NCBI RefSeq assembly: GCF_024172085.1
Contig: NZ_JAMZDZ010000001.1
Span: forward strand, 3,162,001 to 3,226,000
Source of the DNA: Hamadaea flava
GTDB lineage: Bacteria; Actinomycetota; Actinomycetes; Mycobacteriales; Micromonosporaceae
Direction: 5' to 3'
DNA: 64,000 nt
The notes below the pieces were generated by a model. The model saw nothing but the letters and a program-made list of their open reading frames with translations, searched no databases and was not told the origin of the DNA. The translations under genes were made by a program, and so were the position numbers. The first letter of the stretch is position 1. Each line of letters begins with the position of its first letter. This document shows, piece after piece, positions 41,301 through 49,143 of this stretch.

Positions 41301-44300
41301 CGTGTTGTCCGTCGCGCTGGCCGATCGGCCGTCACGGATCTCGGTGATCTGATCATTGCGCAGATCGCCCGGGGATGTGGCGTTCAGGTAGTACGTGTAG
41401 TAGACCGTCGAGCACTTGCCGGCCGACCGGTCCTGGCAGGTCTGCTCGGAGATCGTGTTGCCCCGCACGTCTTGCTCACTGGTCGTCACGTTGCCGTTCG
41501 GGTCGGTCACCGTACGCAGATAGCCGTCCTTGTAGCCGTAGGTGGTCTGCCGCTGCTGCGTACCGTCGGTCCAGATCTCGGCGACCTGCCGGTTGCCGTT
41601 CTCGACGTCGTACAGGTAGGTCGTGGTGGCGTTCGTCGGATCGGTCACCACGATCTTCTTGGCCAACGCCGCGCCGGCCGCGTCCGCCGACGCGTTCTTG
41701 CTCGCCGCGACCTGGTCCGCGATCTGCGCGGCCGTCAGCTGCGACTTGTAGAACGCGAACTCCCCGATCGAACCCGGGAAGTAACCGGCGTTGTCACCGT
41801 CGTATCCGGTCCAACTCGCCGACCACTTGCCCGCGCCCAGGTAGGCGTACGTCGCGGTGGTGGCGACCAGGGCCGCGTTGCGCGTCCCGACCAGCGTCCC
41901 GTCCAGGTACAGCGACTGGCTGGTGCTGCTGGCCGACAACGCCACGTGGTGCCACTTTCCGTCGGCCACCGAGGCCGAGGTCGTCAGCACGTTCGCGGCA
42001 CTCCCGGTCCAGAAACCGCCGCGTAGCTTGCCGTCCGTGCCCACATACAGCGCCGGGGTCCAATAGCCGCTCACGCTCAGATCGCCACTCATAGGCATGC
42101 TTTGGTACGCGTAGAGCACGCCGCCCGCAGTGGACCCTGACGGCATGGTGAACCACATCGACACGGAGTTCGGCCCCGTCGTCGGCACATCCGTGGCGGG
42201 TAGCTCTACATAGGAGGAGGTGCCGTTGAACCTACCCGCCGTCGCGTCGGTGAACGGGCCGGGCGAGCCGAGGGTCACCGTGTTGTAGGTGCCGATCCCG
42301 CCGTTGACCTCGTTGACCGCCTCGGTCACCCCGGATTCGTTCATCCGCAGATAGTCTGCCGGACCACCGGACAGCACGGACGCGGCGTACACCTGCGACG
42401 AACCGGCCACCGCCGACGGGCTGATCTTCCACGTCCCGTTGTGCTCATCGATCACCTGCGTCACGATCCCGCTGACCGGGTCATAGGTGATCTGCGCCGC
42501 CGTCGCCCCCGACGGGCGCACGATCTTCGTCAACGGATGCGCCGCCGCAGCAGACGCACCACGCAGGCTCGCCACATCCGCCGCCGTCAGCGTCCGGTCG
42601 AACAACGCCACGTCCGAGATCGAACCGGTGAAGTAGTTCGCGAATCCGTCGCTGGAGGTGCTCGACTGGTGCGACTGGTCCGGCCAGGCGCCGCCGAGGA
42701 ACCCGGCCCCGACGTACTCGTGGGTCGCGCTGTAGGCGTCGATCAACGTGATCAGGCCGGTACGCGATCCGACGACCTGACCGTCCAGATACAAGGTTTG
42801 CGTGTTGCCTGCCGCTGCGAGGACGAGGTGGTGCCAGGCGCCGTCGGTCACCGGGTTCGCCGACACGATCCCCGCGTTGACGTTGTTCGTCCAGAACGCG
42901 GCGCGCAGTTTGCCGCTGCTGCCGATGTAGATCCCCGGCGTGTAGTTCCCGGCCGTCGTCCCGCCGGTGATCGGATCCTTCTGATAGCTGAACAGCACCG
43001 AGTCAGGGGTGGTCGTCTTGAACCACATGCTCACCGACTGGTAGCTGGCCGCGCTGACCAGCTTGCCCGGCACCTCCACATACGACGACGTCCCGTTGAA
43101 GCTCGCGGCGGTGGCCGCCGACCCCGGCAGCGGACCCGGTTGACCGAGCTGCACGTTGCTGTACGTGGCGGCATCGGTGCCACCGTTGTCGAGCACATCG
43201 CTGTTGGCCTTCACGGTGCCGGCCGGCTCGGACAGCCGCCAATACGAGTGCGGACCCGCATCCAGCAACGCCGTCGGGTACTGCGATCCGGTGCCGTATT
43301 CGTAGACGGTGCAATGGGTCGCATCGGTCGGCGGACACACCTTGGTCAGCTGGTCACCGCTGTACGCGTACACCCACGTCGCCACCGTGCTCGCATCCCC
43401 GGCCGTGGCCGGGTCGGTGTACACCGTCGCCACATGCGCCTTGCTCGCACCCGCAGGCGTGGACCACGTCAAGTGCAACGCCCGACCGGACGCCGACGTG
43501 ATCGTCTCCACCAGACCCGACGCGTTATAGGCGAACGTCAACGTACGCCCGGCCGCGTCCCTGATCGACGTGATCGCATACACCGCATCCGTGCCCACCG
43601 TGCCCGCGACCTGCCGAGTGAACAGATACGTCGTGCCGTCCTTATCCACCAGGGAGTAGCCGCCGGTGACCGTGGTGAACACCGAATAACGGCCCGGCGG
43701 CGGGTTGAAACTACCGTCCGCGTTACGGCCGAACGCCACCTCCGTACCAGTCGGATACGTGATCACCGCCGTCTTACCGCTGCTGCTGGCCATCCGCTCG
43801 GTGACGTTCGCGTCGACCATCGTCGACCAGCCCGCCCCGAACGCCAACCCCGTACGCGGATCCCGGCTGTTGTACGACCGCTGGATCGCCAACGCCGGAC
43901 CGACCGTGGCGACCTGGGCGTCCATCGCCTCAGTCGTGTAATTGCCCGCAGCCGGTTCGAACCCACGCCCACCACCGTCCTGCGACAAGCCCGAAGTCAC
44001 CAACGGCTGCGGCGGCGGAGTCGACAACGGGTAGTAGTACGCCACGTTCAACGGGTCCGGACTGGTCGCCCACCCGTCATACGACACGACCCACCAGTAG
44101 TAGGTCTTCGACCACTGCAACTTGCCGTCCGGAACCGTCCAGCTCGACGACGACGTCCACCCCGAGGTGGCCACCAGCGCACCGGTCGAGTCGTTGACCT
44201 TGTAGTTGTACTGCACCGCCGGCTTCGGCCACACATCCGGATCATGACCCTTGGCCAGCAACTCCGGCGTCAACGACGTCGCCTGATAATCCCGCGGCGG

Positions 44301-45947
44301 ATACTGCGAATCGATCTGCGGCGCCACATTCGGCGTATACGTCACCGACAGATACGGCGCACACGTGTGACCATCACACACCGCCCCCGCCGGACCATTG
44401 CGCGACGTGAACCGCTTGAAATCAGTCGTCGCCGTCTGCGAGGCGGAGATGCCCAGACCGTTGTTGGTCAGCGTCCCGTTCAGCCAGCCGTCGAGGGTCG
44501 CCTTCGTCAGCGGCACGGACACCCAGGAGCCGACGGTCCGGTTGCTCCCGGTGTTGGCACATGCCTCCGAGTAGTTCGTCGGGGTCGCGGTGCCGATCTG
44601 CGCGTCGAAGGTGGGGCCGGTGTAGTTGACGCTGCCGTAGCGGGCGGTGTCGACCTCCCAGGAGGTGCTGATCGGGTGCACCGTGAACGGCTGCGCCGAG
44701 CAGCTGCCCTGCCAGGAGAGGAACAGCTTGAGGCTGGCCGAGGTGATCCGCAGCCCGGCGAAGGTGGCCGCGAAGTCGGTGAAGTGCATCAGGGCCTTGC
44801 CGCGGTGGGCACCGGAGTCCCAGGTGCCGACGGCCAGATCGTCCTCGCCGGAGTGGTCGATGTCGTTCCCGTAGTACACGTAGGTGTCGCCGGTGGTCGC
44901 GAACTCCGTCGTCGGGTCGATCGTGACCGGGTAGACCCGCTCGGGCGCATTCAGCCACCGCTCGTCGACGCTGACCTTCAACCCGATCCCGCCATCGGCC
45001 TCGACCAGCGAATACGCGACCGCGTTGGACGTCGTGAACTCACCCGTCGACCCGTCGAACCTCGAGTCGTGCATCAACCCCGGCGGGATCCGGCCCTTCA
45101 CCGCCCCCTTCGCATCCGCCAGCACCACACCACCACCGGCGTCCACCACCGGCGTCAAACCATTGAGCCGGAGCGGAAACACCCACTCCGTCCGCGTACC
45201 CCGCTCCCGCAGAACGATCGACTCCTTGACCCCACTCTCCCGCGACTCCAAAACCAGGTCCGTACCCGGCAACACCCCCGGATACGTCACCGCGTACGCC
45301 CCCGACCGCGCCGCAACCCCAGCCGCACCCTGCAACGAGTAGCCGAACCCCAAACCGTCGAACGACGCCGACACCAGCATGCGATCATCAGCCCGGTTCG
45401 CGAACTGCAACCCCAGCCGATTCGCCCGCTGCGCCAGCCGATCCCCCGCCGGCGTCACCTGCGCATCGATCTTCTGCCAGGCACCCTTGCCATCCTGAAA
45501 GTTGACCGTGCCCTGCGACACCTCACGGGTATAACTGCCGTCCGGATTCGCGAACAGATCCGAACCCGCCGTCGACCCATCCGCCTTACGCGTGCTCTTA
45601 CCCGGCGCGAACCCCTGAACCCCCGGCGTCGTCAACCGCTGCGTCTTACCATCCTGCCGCTCCGCCACCGTCTTGTCCGGAGCCCGGCCCGCCCCACCAG
45701 CCGCCTTCGTCTCCGCATACCCGACGTAATGACCCCGGCCCGCCGCAGAACCAGACTCCTGCACCGGACCGATCGGCCGCCCACCCGCGAACGCCGACGG
45801 CGCCCCCAACCACGACCACAACCAACTCACCTTCAGGTCCACCGGACCGAAGACCGTCACCGGCTGCGGAGTGGCTGTGACCAGCAACATCACAGCCGTG
45901 AGAAGGAATCCCGCGACAACGCGGCGGCGGCCAGGACGGTCCATCAT
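35304..45947 (-). CDS. Giant secreted RHS/YD-repeat polymorphic toxin with HINT domain
   Basis: A 3547-residue protein. ATG 45947 (or 45944) follows GAGAGGAG, and RRRVVAGFLLTAVMLLVTAT is a signal peptide. A DNRLRE-like domain comes first (YYGNDIDHSGEDDLAVG at about 390). LamG-like domains lie near residues 900-1130, 1185-1420 and 1925-2135 (SVSMWFKT, SVSMWFTM, FSVSAWVKL). YD/RHS repeats run to about 2950, ending at MHARWYNPATGQF (Met2926). A Lys/His-rich segment (about 2975-3125) and a Gly/Ala-rich hydrophobic segment follow. A HINT domain runs from Cys3275 (SCHSFQPGTQVVMADG) to VLVHN (Asn3420). The last 127 residues are an unrecognised tip. RHS shells carry and release toxins, and HINT cuts the tip free. 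No immunity gene is adjacent. Confidence 0.92.
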   Translation of the reverse strand: MMDRPGRRRVVAGFLLTAVMLLVTATPQPVTVFGPVDLKVSWLWSWLGAPSAFAGGRPIGPVQESGSAAGRGHYVGYAETKAAGGAGRAPDKTVAERQDGKTQRLTTPGVQGFAPGKSTRKADGSTAGSDLFANPDGSYTREVSQGTVNFQDGKGAWQKIDAQVTPAGDRLAQRANRLGLQFANRADDRMLVSASFDGLGFGYSLQGAAGVAARSGAYAVTYPGVLPGTDLVLESRESGVKESIVLRERGTRTEWVFPLRLNGLTPVVDAGGGVVLADAKGAVKGRIPPGLMHDSRFDGSTGEFTTSNAVAYSLVEADGGIGLKVSVDERWLNAPERVYPVTIDPTTEFATTGDTYVYYGNDIDHSGEDDLAVGTWDSGAHRGKALMHFTDFAATFAGLRITSASLKLFLSWQGSCSAQPFTVHPISTSWEVDTARYGSVNYTGPTFDAQIGTATPTNYSEACANTGSNRTVGSWVSVPLTKATLDGWLNGTLTNNGLGISASQTATTDFKRFTSRNGPAGAVCDGHTCAPYLSVTYTPNVAPQIDSQYPPRDYQATSLTPELLAKGHDPDVWPKPAVQYNYKVNDSTGALVATSGWTSSSSWTVPDGKLQWSKTYYWWVVSYDGWATSPDPLNVAYYYPLSTPPPQPLVTSGLSQDGGGRGFEPAAGNYTTEAMDAQVATVGPALAIQRSYNSRDPRTGLAFGAGWSTMVDANVTERMASSSGKTAVITYPTGTEVAFGRNADGSFNPPPGRYSVFTTVTGGYSLVDKDGTTYLFTRQVAGTVGTDAVYAITSIRDAAGRTLTFAYNASGLVETITSASGRALHLTWSTPAGASKAHVATVYTDPATAGDASTVATWVYAYSGDQLTKVCPPTDATHCTVYEYGTGSQYPTALLDAGPHSYWRLSEPAGTVKANSDVLDNGGTDAATYSNVQLGQPGPLPGSAATAASFNGTSSYVEVPGKLVSAASYQSVSMWFKTTTPDSVLFSYQKDPITGGTTAGNYTPGIYIGSSGKLRAAFWTNNVNAGIVSANPVTDGAWHHLVLAAAGNTQTLYLDGQVVGSRTGLITLIDAYSATHEYVGAGFLGGAWPDQSHQSSTSSDGFANYFTGSISDVALFDRTLTAADVASLRGASAAAAHPLTKIVRPSGATAAQITYDPVSGIVTQVIDEHNGTWKISPSAVAGSSQVYAASVLSGGPADYLRMNESGVTEAVNEVNGGIGTYNTVTLGSPGPFTDATAGRFNGTSSYVELPATDVPTTGPNSVSMWFTMPSGSTAGGVLYAYQSMPMSGDLSVSGYWTPALYVGTDGKLRGGFWTGSAANVLTTSASVADGKWHHVALSASSTSQSLYLDGTLVGTRNAALVATTATYAYLGAGKWSASWTGYDGDNAGYFPGSIGEFAFYKSQLTAAQIADQVAASKNASADAAGAALAKKIVVTDPTNATTTYLYDVENGNRQVAEIWTDGTQQRQTTYGYKDGYLRTVTDPNGNVTTSEQDVRGNTISEQTCQDRSAGKCSTVYYTYYLNATSPGDLRNDQITEIRDGRSASATDNTYLTKFEYDALGNKIKTTDPLGRVASTQYTDGTTIAAANGGFAPAGLPWRVTSPGGQIQTTTYFANGDVAQVTDPAGLITKLGYDGLGRVVTKTEVSDGYPAGLVTKVVYDKLGRIAQQTDPATTNRVTGAVHTPVTTTVYNFDGQITQQTVSDATGGDAARTLKNTYDSLGHVATATDSDGDLTSFGYDQYGNLTREVDETGSETRYAYDANGHLLTTTLIGYTGDPNNPITARDLVTESRAYDPAGRLATITDAMGFVTAFTYTDNNLEVAVIKKNADGSQTYVAEQNEYDAAGNVIRELSNNNVTDTRYTVDAVGRVTGETLDPNGVARKTSYTYNNDDLVTAKYFSDNSGYTSAVGSTYDSAGRITSDWARTLGAGKPDGWWRLNPASGTEVVDNSGGDNTATATSGVTWSGGAGVFNGTTGWATTTGPVLNTTQSFSVSAWVKLAVNTAGQTAVSQDASVNSGFNLQYLKGPNRWSFTRNLTDTTSPTSAMAQSTAAPTLNTWTHLVGVYNAANGQMTLYANGTAQGTATDTTPIASTGAFVIGRSKYNGVQEAPFNGSIGNVQVYQRALSAADVSSLYGNGQAGRPLGDAYNTTTYTYDQRGLKLSETDPLGNTEYYEYDESDNLVVTTSAPVNAESNGGTPVSSRPVTTTGFDTFGDEVELRDPDGNTTVVTRDASGRPVTTRLPDYTPPGGTKITATVSKTFDGDGNVTSMTDALGKVTSYRYDQLGRLAKVTEPGGAATTYVYDLNDELLRTTNALGAYAESTYDYLGREVTQSTFERSTSSTFTTSYAYTSAGFVQKVTQPSGSYVTYTTNAVGDATARTDAAGNATQYRYDYLGRQVAVTAPDGSKRTSVYDEPGNMIAGKAYDSTGALISKISGTFDGNGNQLAMIDALGHATTFTYDATGMVTGQTEPTSATTSITTSFGYDLQGHRTRYTDGRGNRHLSTYNAWGLLESQIEPATTTNPNDRTWTVVYDAAGRPARQQQPGGVVVTNGYDVAGNLTTQTGTGADAATVDRTFGYDLAGQLTSMKAGTGSDTFTYNDRGLLTSATGPSGASSFTYNGDGLMSGRTDAAGTSTYSYDTVDRLSGVTDASTGQTVAYTYDGLSRLTKMTYASGDSRNLGYDSASRLNSDTLKTSAGATVAGITYVYDLDGRETTKTTTGFAGSSANTYTYDWAGRLTSWNNGTATTAFAYDATGNRTQIGAKIMVYDERDQLVGDGSTTYTYTARGTLASTATGSTTQTFASDAFGQQTKIGTQTYAYDSLGRVLTAGSTTLAYSGQDNDVAGDGAATYSRGPDDELVGVKPTSGTGVFAWADLHTDLVAQFTSTGTTVSGSATYDPFGTVTATAGKVGNLGYQSEWTDSATNRVNMHARWYNPATGQFDNRDTVDNDPVPDSIDANHYQYGDGNPLQTIDSTGHWGWNPIKAVKKAVKKVAHKVTHSSAWRYASSYARSTWHATTKAVKKVVHHVKKAVRKAVHRVTRAIRHVVHRAVHYVKHKYKKAVNWVKHTYHRAKHWVAKTYNHIKSKVKNTYHRIKQAGQRIVHKVAKTVKKVANTVKDAYHATAKWVKEHKDTLIQVGAIVAGVAAGLACTAVTAGAGAAACAIGAAALINLGKDAATGNIHSFSDALGSLGQGAIQGGLGVVTGGVGGLVAGRMASALGGFGARVGGRMLAGFAGGAVSDTATQLATTGRVDWTGVAISGGIGAVTGAAGGRGGSSCHSFQPGTQVVMADGSTKAIKDVKVGDKVLATDPATGKTVAREVTRLHRNTDSDLADVTLQDVRTGALSTLHTTQHHPFWSVAEHAWVDAADLKIGTRLRDTAGRTVQVVVAVETWTGSADMRDLTVADVHTYYVLAGGLPVLVHNVSSCPVHGSSPLPGAHASECTCLVQRPGGPPAYNGRISTRDLRAADSGDEGARGRIEGALGSDRATETHSYTEEAKDPYEIFEDSEKPWQPNKSQTPPNQRGTGRFVNSKPGKVIMKLWEVWRVFGQ

Positions 45948-46109
45948 GGACTCCTCTCGACGGCCCTCCGACTGGAGGTGAATGAGAGTGTCCTGTAAAC
46001 CTTTCCATTTAGCAATAGGTCGATGTAAGGGCTTCACGTCGTTGGCACATGGCGCGTTTCTTCTTTCCGCTGGCGTCGTCTTCGCGGTGGTCAGACGTCG
46101 CGCGATGTT

Positions 46110-46142
46110 TAGTTGCCATGGCTATAGTTGCCATGTATATTA
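46110..46142 (+). promoter_or_regulatory. Promoter and direct-repeat operator of the MarR gene
   Basis: TAGTTGCCATG occurs at 46110-46120 and again at 46125-46135. TTGCCA at 46113 and TATATT at 46135 make a -35/-10 pair with 16-bp spacing. The start of transcription would fall at or near ATG 46149, giving a leaderless message. The repeats overlap the promoter, so a repressor bound there would block it. Confidence 0.5.
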
Positions 46143-46148
46143 TCTGGC

Positions 46149-46595
46149 ATGGCGTACGACGACACCGCGACCGGACGACTCCTCTGGCAAGTCACGACGA
46201 GGTGGCGGACGGCCGTGGACCGGGCGGTCGCACCGCTGGGTCTCACCCACGCGCAGTACGCCTTGCTCGGCTCGCTCTACGGGCTCACCCGGGCCGGGCA
46301 GCAGCCCAGCCAGCGGGAGCTCGCCGACGCCGCCGGGCTCGAACCGATCTACGTCTCCAAGCTCATCCGGAGCCTGGAGAGCGCCGGCCTGGTGACCCGC
46401 GACGCGCACCCGGCCGACACCCGGGCCCGGCAGCTCGGCCTGACCGACCACGGCACGGAAGTCCTCCTGGCGGCGGTGAAGATCGTGCACGCCCTCCAGG
46501 ACGAACTGACCGCGCCCATCGGCGGGTCCAGCTCCGAGCGCAACCGGGAACTCATCCGCACCCTCCGGGCTCTCCTCGGAGGACCTTCCACGTGA
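46149..46595 (+). CDS. MarR-family transcriptional regulator
   Basis: A 148-residue regulator starting MAYDDTATGRLLWQVTTRWR. The winged helix-turn-helix is clear: HAQYALLGSLYGL, PSQRELADAAGLEPIYVSKL and RSLESAGLVTRDAHPADTRA. MarR dimers sense small molecules such as phenolics or oxidants and repress nearby genes. ATG 46149 has no ribosome site but is placed for leaderless translation; ATG 46128 would add 7 residues. It is divergent from the RHS gene (201 bp) and followed by a second MarR-like gene. Targets could be any of these. Confidence 0.9.
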   Translation: MAYDDTATGRLLWQVTTRWRTAVDRAVAPLGLTHAQYALLGSLYGLTRAGQQPSQRELADAAGLEPIYVSKLIRSLESAGLVTRDAHPADTRARQLGLTDHGTEVLLAAVKIVHALQDELTAPIGGSSSERNRELIRTLRALLGGPST

Positions 46596-46642
46596 TCCGC
46601 CCACGCGATCCGCGCCGCCGCGACCTGGACGCTTTCGGCGCT

Positions 46643-46697
46643 GGATCAGGGTTCTCGGTCGAATCATGAGGCAGGATTCGACCGAGAACCCTGATCC
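46643..46697. repeat. Palindromic repeat family R1, copy B
   Basis: Perfect 23-bp inverted arms at 46643-46665 and 46675-46697 with a 9-bp loop. The sequence matches the core of copy A at 1060-1132. It lies between the two MarR-type genes and would form a very strong hairpin in the message. Confidence 0.85.
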
Positions 46698-46736
46698 GGC
46701 ACCCACCTCGGGGCGACGCACCGGACAGGAGGAATC

Positions 46737-47189
46737 ATGACCTCATCCATGCCGACGCTGACCGGTCAGGACATCGCCGAGGCCCAGGGCGCCTTGCGCG
46801 CCCTGCTCGACACGATGCTCTCCGGCACCGACGCCACCGCCAACGAATTCATCACGCTGCGGGTGCTCGCCGTCCGCGGGCCGTATGACGACCCCGCCGT
46901 CCTGCACGACTTCCTCGCCGCCCAGCGGCAGCTCGACCTGACCCCGGCCGGGGCCGCCGAGCTGCTGGCCGGACTCGAGAAGGCCGGCCTGGCCGAGGGC
47001 ACCGCCCGAGGCGCTGGACCGGCCCGGATCACCGCCGCCGGATCGGCCGTCCTGACCCGGCTGACCGAGCTGACCAGCCCGGCCACCCGGCAGGTCTTCG
47101 GCGACCTCGACCCGGCCGACCTGGCCACCGCCCATCGGGTCCTCGCCGAGGTGGCGCAGCGCGCCGACCAGCTCCGCGCCGAGATGTGA
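46737..47189 (+). CDS. MarR-like winged-helix protein
   Basis: A 150-residue protein. ATG 46737 follows AGGAGGAA. TANEFITLRVLAVRGPYDD, TPAGAAELLAGLEKAGLAEG and ITAAGSAVLTRLTEL follow the MarR helix-turn-helix and wing order, but weakly. The last helices (LDPADLATAHRVLAEVAQRA) are the dimerisation part. It follows the first MarR gene, separated by repeat R1, and ends at a strong hairpin. The two may form an operon whose second gene is made at lower level because of the hairpin. Confidence 0.75.
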   Translation: MTSSMPTLTGQDIAEAQGALRALLDTMLSGTDATANEFITLRVLAVRGPYDDPAVLHDFLAAQRQLDLTPAGAAELLAGLEKAGLAEGTARGAGPARITAAGSAVLTRLTELTSPATRQVFGDLDPADLATAHRVLAEVAQRADQLRAEM

Positions 47190-47223
47190 CCCTGCCCGGC
47201 TGAACCGAACCGCCGGCCCGCAC

Positions 47224-47257
47224 GCCGGCCCGCACGCCGACCCGCGTGCGGGCCGGC
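47224..47257 (+). terminator. Strong GC hairpin, likely terminator
   Basis: GCCGGCCCGCACGC (47224-47237) pairs perfectly with GCGTGCGGGCCGGC (47244-47257) around a 6-base loop, 35 bp after the MarR-like stop. The following 80 bp hold a near-direct repeat (CCCGTGTGCGG twice) before the lysyl-tRNA synthetase gene. Confidence 0.65.
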
Positions 47258-47402
47258 AGCGTGGCCACGGCAGGTCCGCTGGCTAGCCCGTGTGCGGTCC
47301 GCAGTGTGACCGCGGCGGCCTGCGGCCTAACCCGTGTGCGGACCGCCGGGCCGATCAGGAAGAATGGAGCGGCAGCGTTTACGGAGGAGAAGGACCGGAC
47401 GA

Positions 47403-49127
47403 ATGACGCAAAGCACGACCGAAGCCGACTGGGTGTCCCGTTTCGCCGACGAGGTGATCGCCGCGCACTCCAAGCGTGGCTCCCAGAAGCCGATCGTCTG
47501 CGCGTCCGGGCTCAGCCCCTCCGGCCCGGTCCATCTCGGCAACCTGCGTGAGGTGATGACCCCGCACCTGGTCGCCGACGAGATCCGCCGCCGGGGCCAC
47601 GACTGCGTACACGTGCTTTCGTGGGACGACTTCGACCGGTTGCGGAAGGTGCCGTTCGGCGTCGACGGCGTCGACGACACGTGGGAGGAGCACATCGGCA
47701 AGCCGCTGTCCGCCGTCCCCGCCCCCCGGGGGAGCGCGTACGCGTCGTGGGCGGAGCACTTCAAGGCCCCGATGAAGGCCGCCCTCGCAGAGATGGGCAT
47801 CGAGGTACGCGAGATCAGCCAGACCGAGATGTACACCTCGGGGGCGTACCGGGAGCAGATCCTGCTGGCCATGCGCGAGCGCGAGAAGATCGACGCCGTC
47901 CTCGGCCGGTACCGGACGAAGAAGAAGGCACCCGTCGACTCCCTCGCCGACTCGGCCGACGAGAACGAGCGGGAGCAGGCCGAGGGGTCCGGCGCCGCCA
48001 GCGAGGACGACGGCGGCACCGCCGCGGGCTACTTCCCCTACAAGCCGTACTGCTCGGCGTGCGACCGCGATCTGACCACCGTCACGGCTTACGACGACGA
48101 CACGACCGAGCTGACCTACACCTGCCAGTGCGGGCACGGAGAGACCGTCCTGCTGTCCCAGTTCAACCGGGGCAAGCTGGTCTGGAAGGTCGACTGGCCG
48201 ATGCGCTGGGCGTACGAGGGTGTGGACTTCGAGCCGTCCGGCGTGGACCACTCCTCGCCCGGCTCCTCGTTCGTCGTGGGTACGCAGCTCGTCCGCGAGG
48301 TCTTCGACGCCGACCCGCCGATCGGCCCGATGTACGCCTTCGTCGGCATCTCCGGCATGGCCAAGATGAGCAGCTCGAAGGGCGGCGTACCGACGGCTGC
48401 CGACGCGCTGCGGATCATGGAGGCCCCGGTCCTGCGCTGGCTGTACGCCCGCCGCCGGCCGAACCAGGCCTTCACGGTCGCGTTCGACCAGGAGATCCAC
48501 CGTCTCTACGACGAGTGGGACGCGACGTCCCGCAAGGTGGCCGACGGGACCGCCACGCCGGCCGACGGACTCGCGTACGACCGGGCCGTCCGCACGGCCA
48601 GCGCCGGAAACCTGCCGTTGACCCCGCGCCCGTTCACCTACCGGACGCTGGCCTCGATCGTCGACGTCACCACCGGCCACGACGAGCAGACCCTGCGGAT
48701 CTTGCGCGACCTCGATCCGGCGAACCCGATCCAGTCGCTCGACGAGGCTCGGCCGCGCCTGGACTGCGCCGATCACTGGGTGAACACCCAGCTCACCCCG
48801 GAGGAGCGGACGATCGTCCGGGACGAGCCGGACACCGAGCTGCTGGACTCGCTGGACGAGCCCCAGCGCGAATCGCTGCGCCTGCTGGTGGCCGGTCTGG
48901 AGGACAACTGGTCGCTCGACGGCCTGACCACGTTGGTGTACGGCGTACCGAAGCAGCTGCTCGGCCTGCCGATGGACGTCAAGCCGACGCCTGAGCTGAA
49001 GGTCGCCCAGCGGACGTTCTTCGCTCTGCTCTACCGCCTGCTGATCAGCCGGGAGACCGGCCCCCGGCTGCCTACGCTGCTGCTGGCGGTCGGCGACAAG
49101 CGCGTACGCACCCTGCTCGGCGCCTGA
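47403..49127 (+). CDS. lysS: Lysyl-tRNA synthetase, class I
   Basis: A 574-residue synthetase of the class I (archaeal-type) LysRS family, which joins lysine to tRNA-Lys. The HIGH-like motif is SGLSPSGPVHLGNLRE and the KMSKS motif is KMSSSK at 321-326. A zinc-ribbon-like stretch YCSACDRDL...CQCGHG lies in the connective region. An acidic insertion (DENEREQAEGSGAASEDDGG) interrupts the domain near residue 190. ATG 47403 follows GGAGGAGAAGGA. Some actinobacteria have this class I enzyme in addition to, or in place of, class II LysRS. Which case applies here cannot be seen. Confidence 0.95.
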   Translation: MTQSTTEADWVSRFADEVIAAHSKRGSQKPIVCASGLSPSGPVHLGNLREVMTPHLVADEIRRRGHDCVHVLSWDDFDRLRKVPFGVDGVDDTWEEHIGKPLSAVPAPRGSAYASWAEHFKAPMKAALAEMGIEVREISQTEMYTSGAYREQILLAMREREKIDAVLGRYRTKKKAPVDSLADSADENEREQAEGSGAASEDDGGTAAGYFPYKPYCSACDRDLTTVTAYDDDTTELTYTCQCGHGETVLLSQFNRGKLVWKVDWPMRWAYEGVDFEPSGVDHSSPGSSFVVGTQLVREVFDADPPIGPMYAFVGISGMAKMSSSKGGVPTAADALRIMEAPVLRWLYARRRPNQAFTVAFDQEIHRLYDEWDATSRKVADGTATPADGLAYDRAVRTASAGNLPLTPRPFTYRTLASIVDVTTGHDEQTLRILRDLDPANPIQSLDEARPRLDCADHWVNTQLTPEERTIVRDEPDTELLDSLDEPQRESLRLLVAGLEDNWSLDGLTTLVYGVPKQLLGLPMDVKPTPELKVAQRTFFALLYRLLISRETGPRLPTLLLAVGDKRVRTLLGA

Positions 49128-49143
49128 CCCGCCCGGACTCTGC

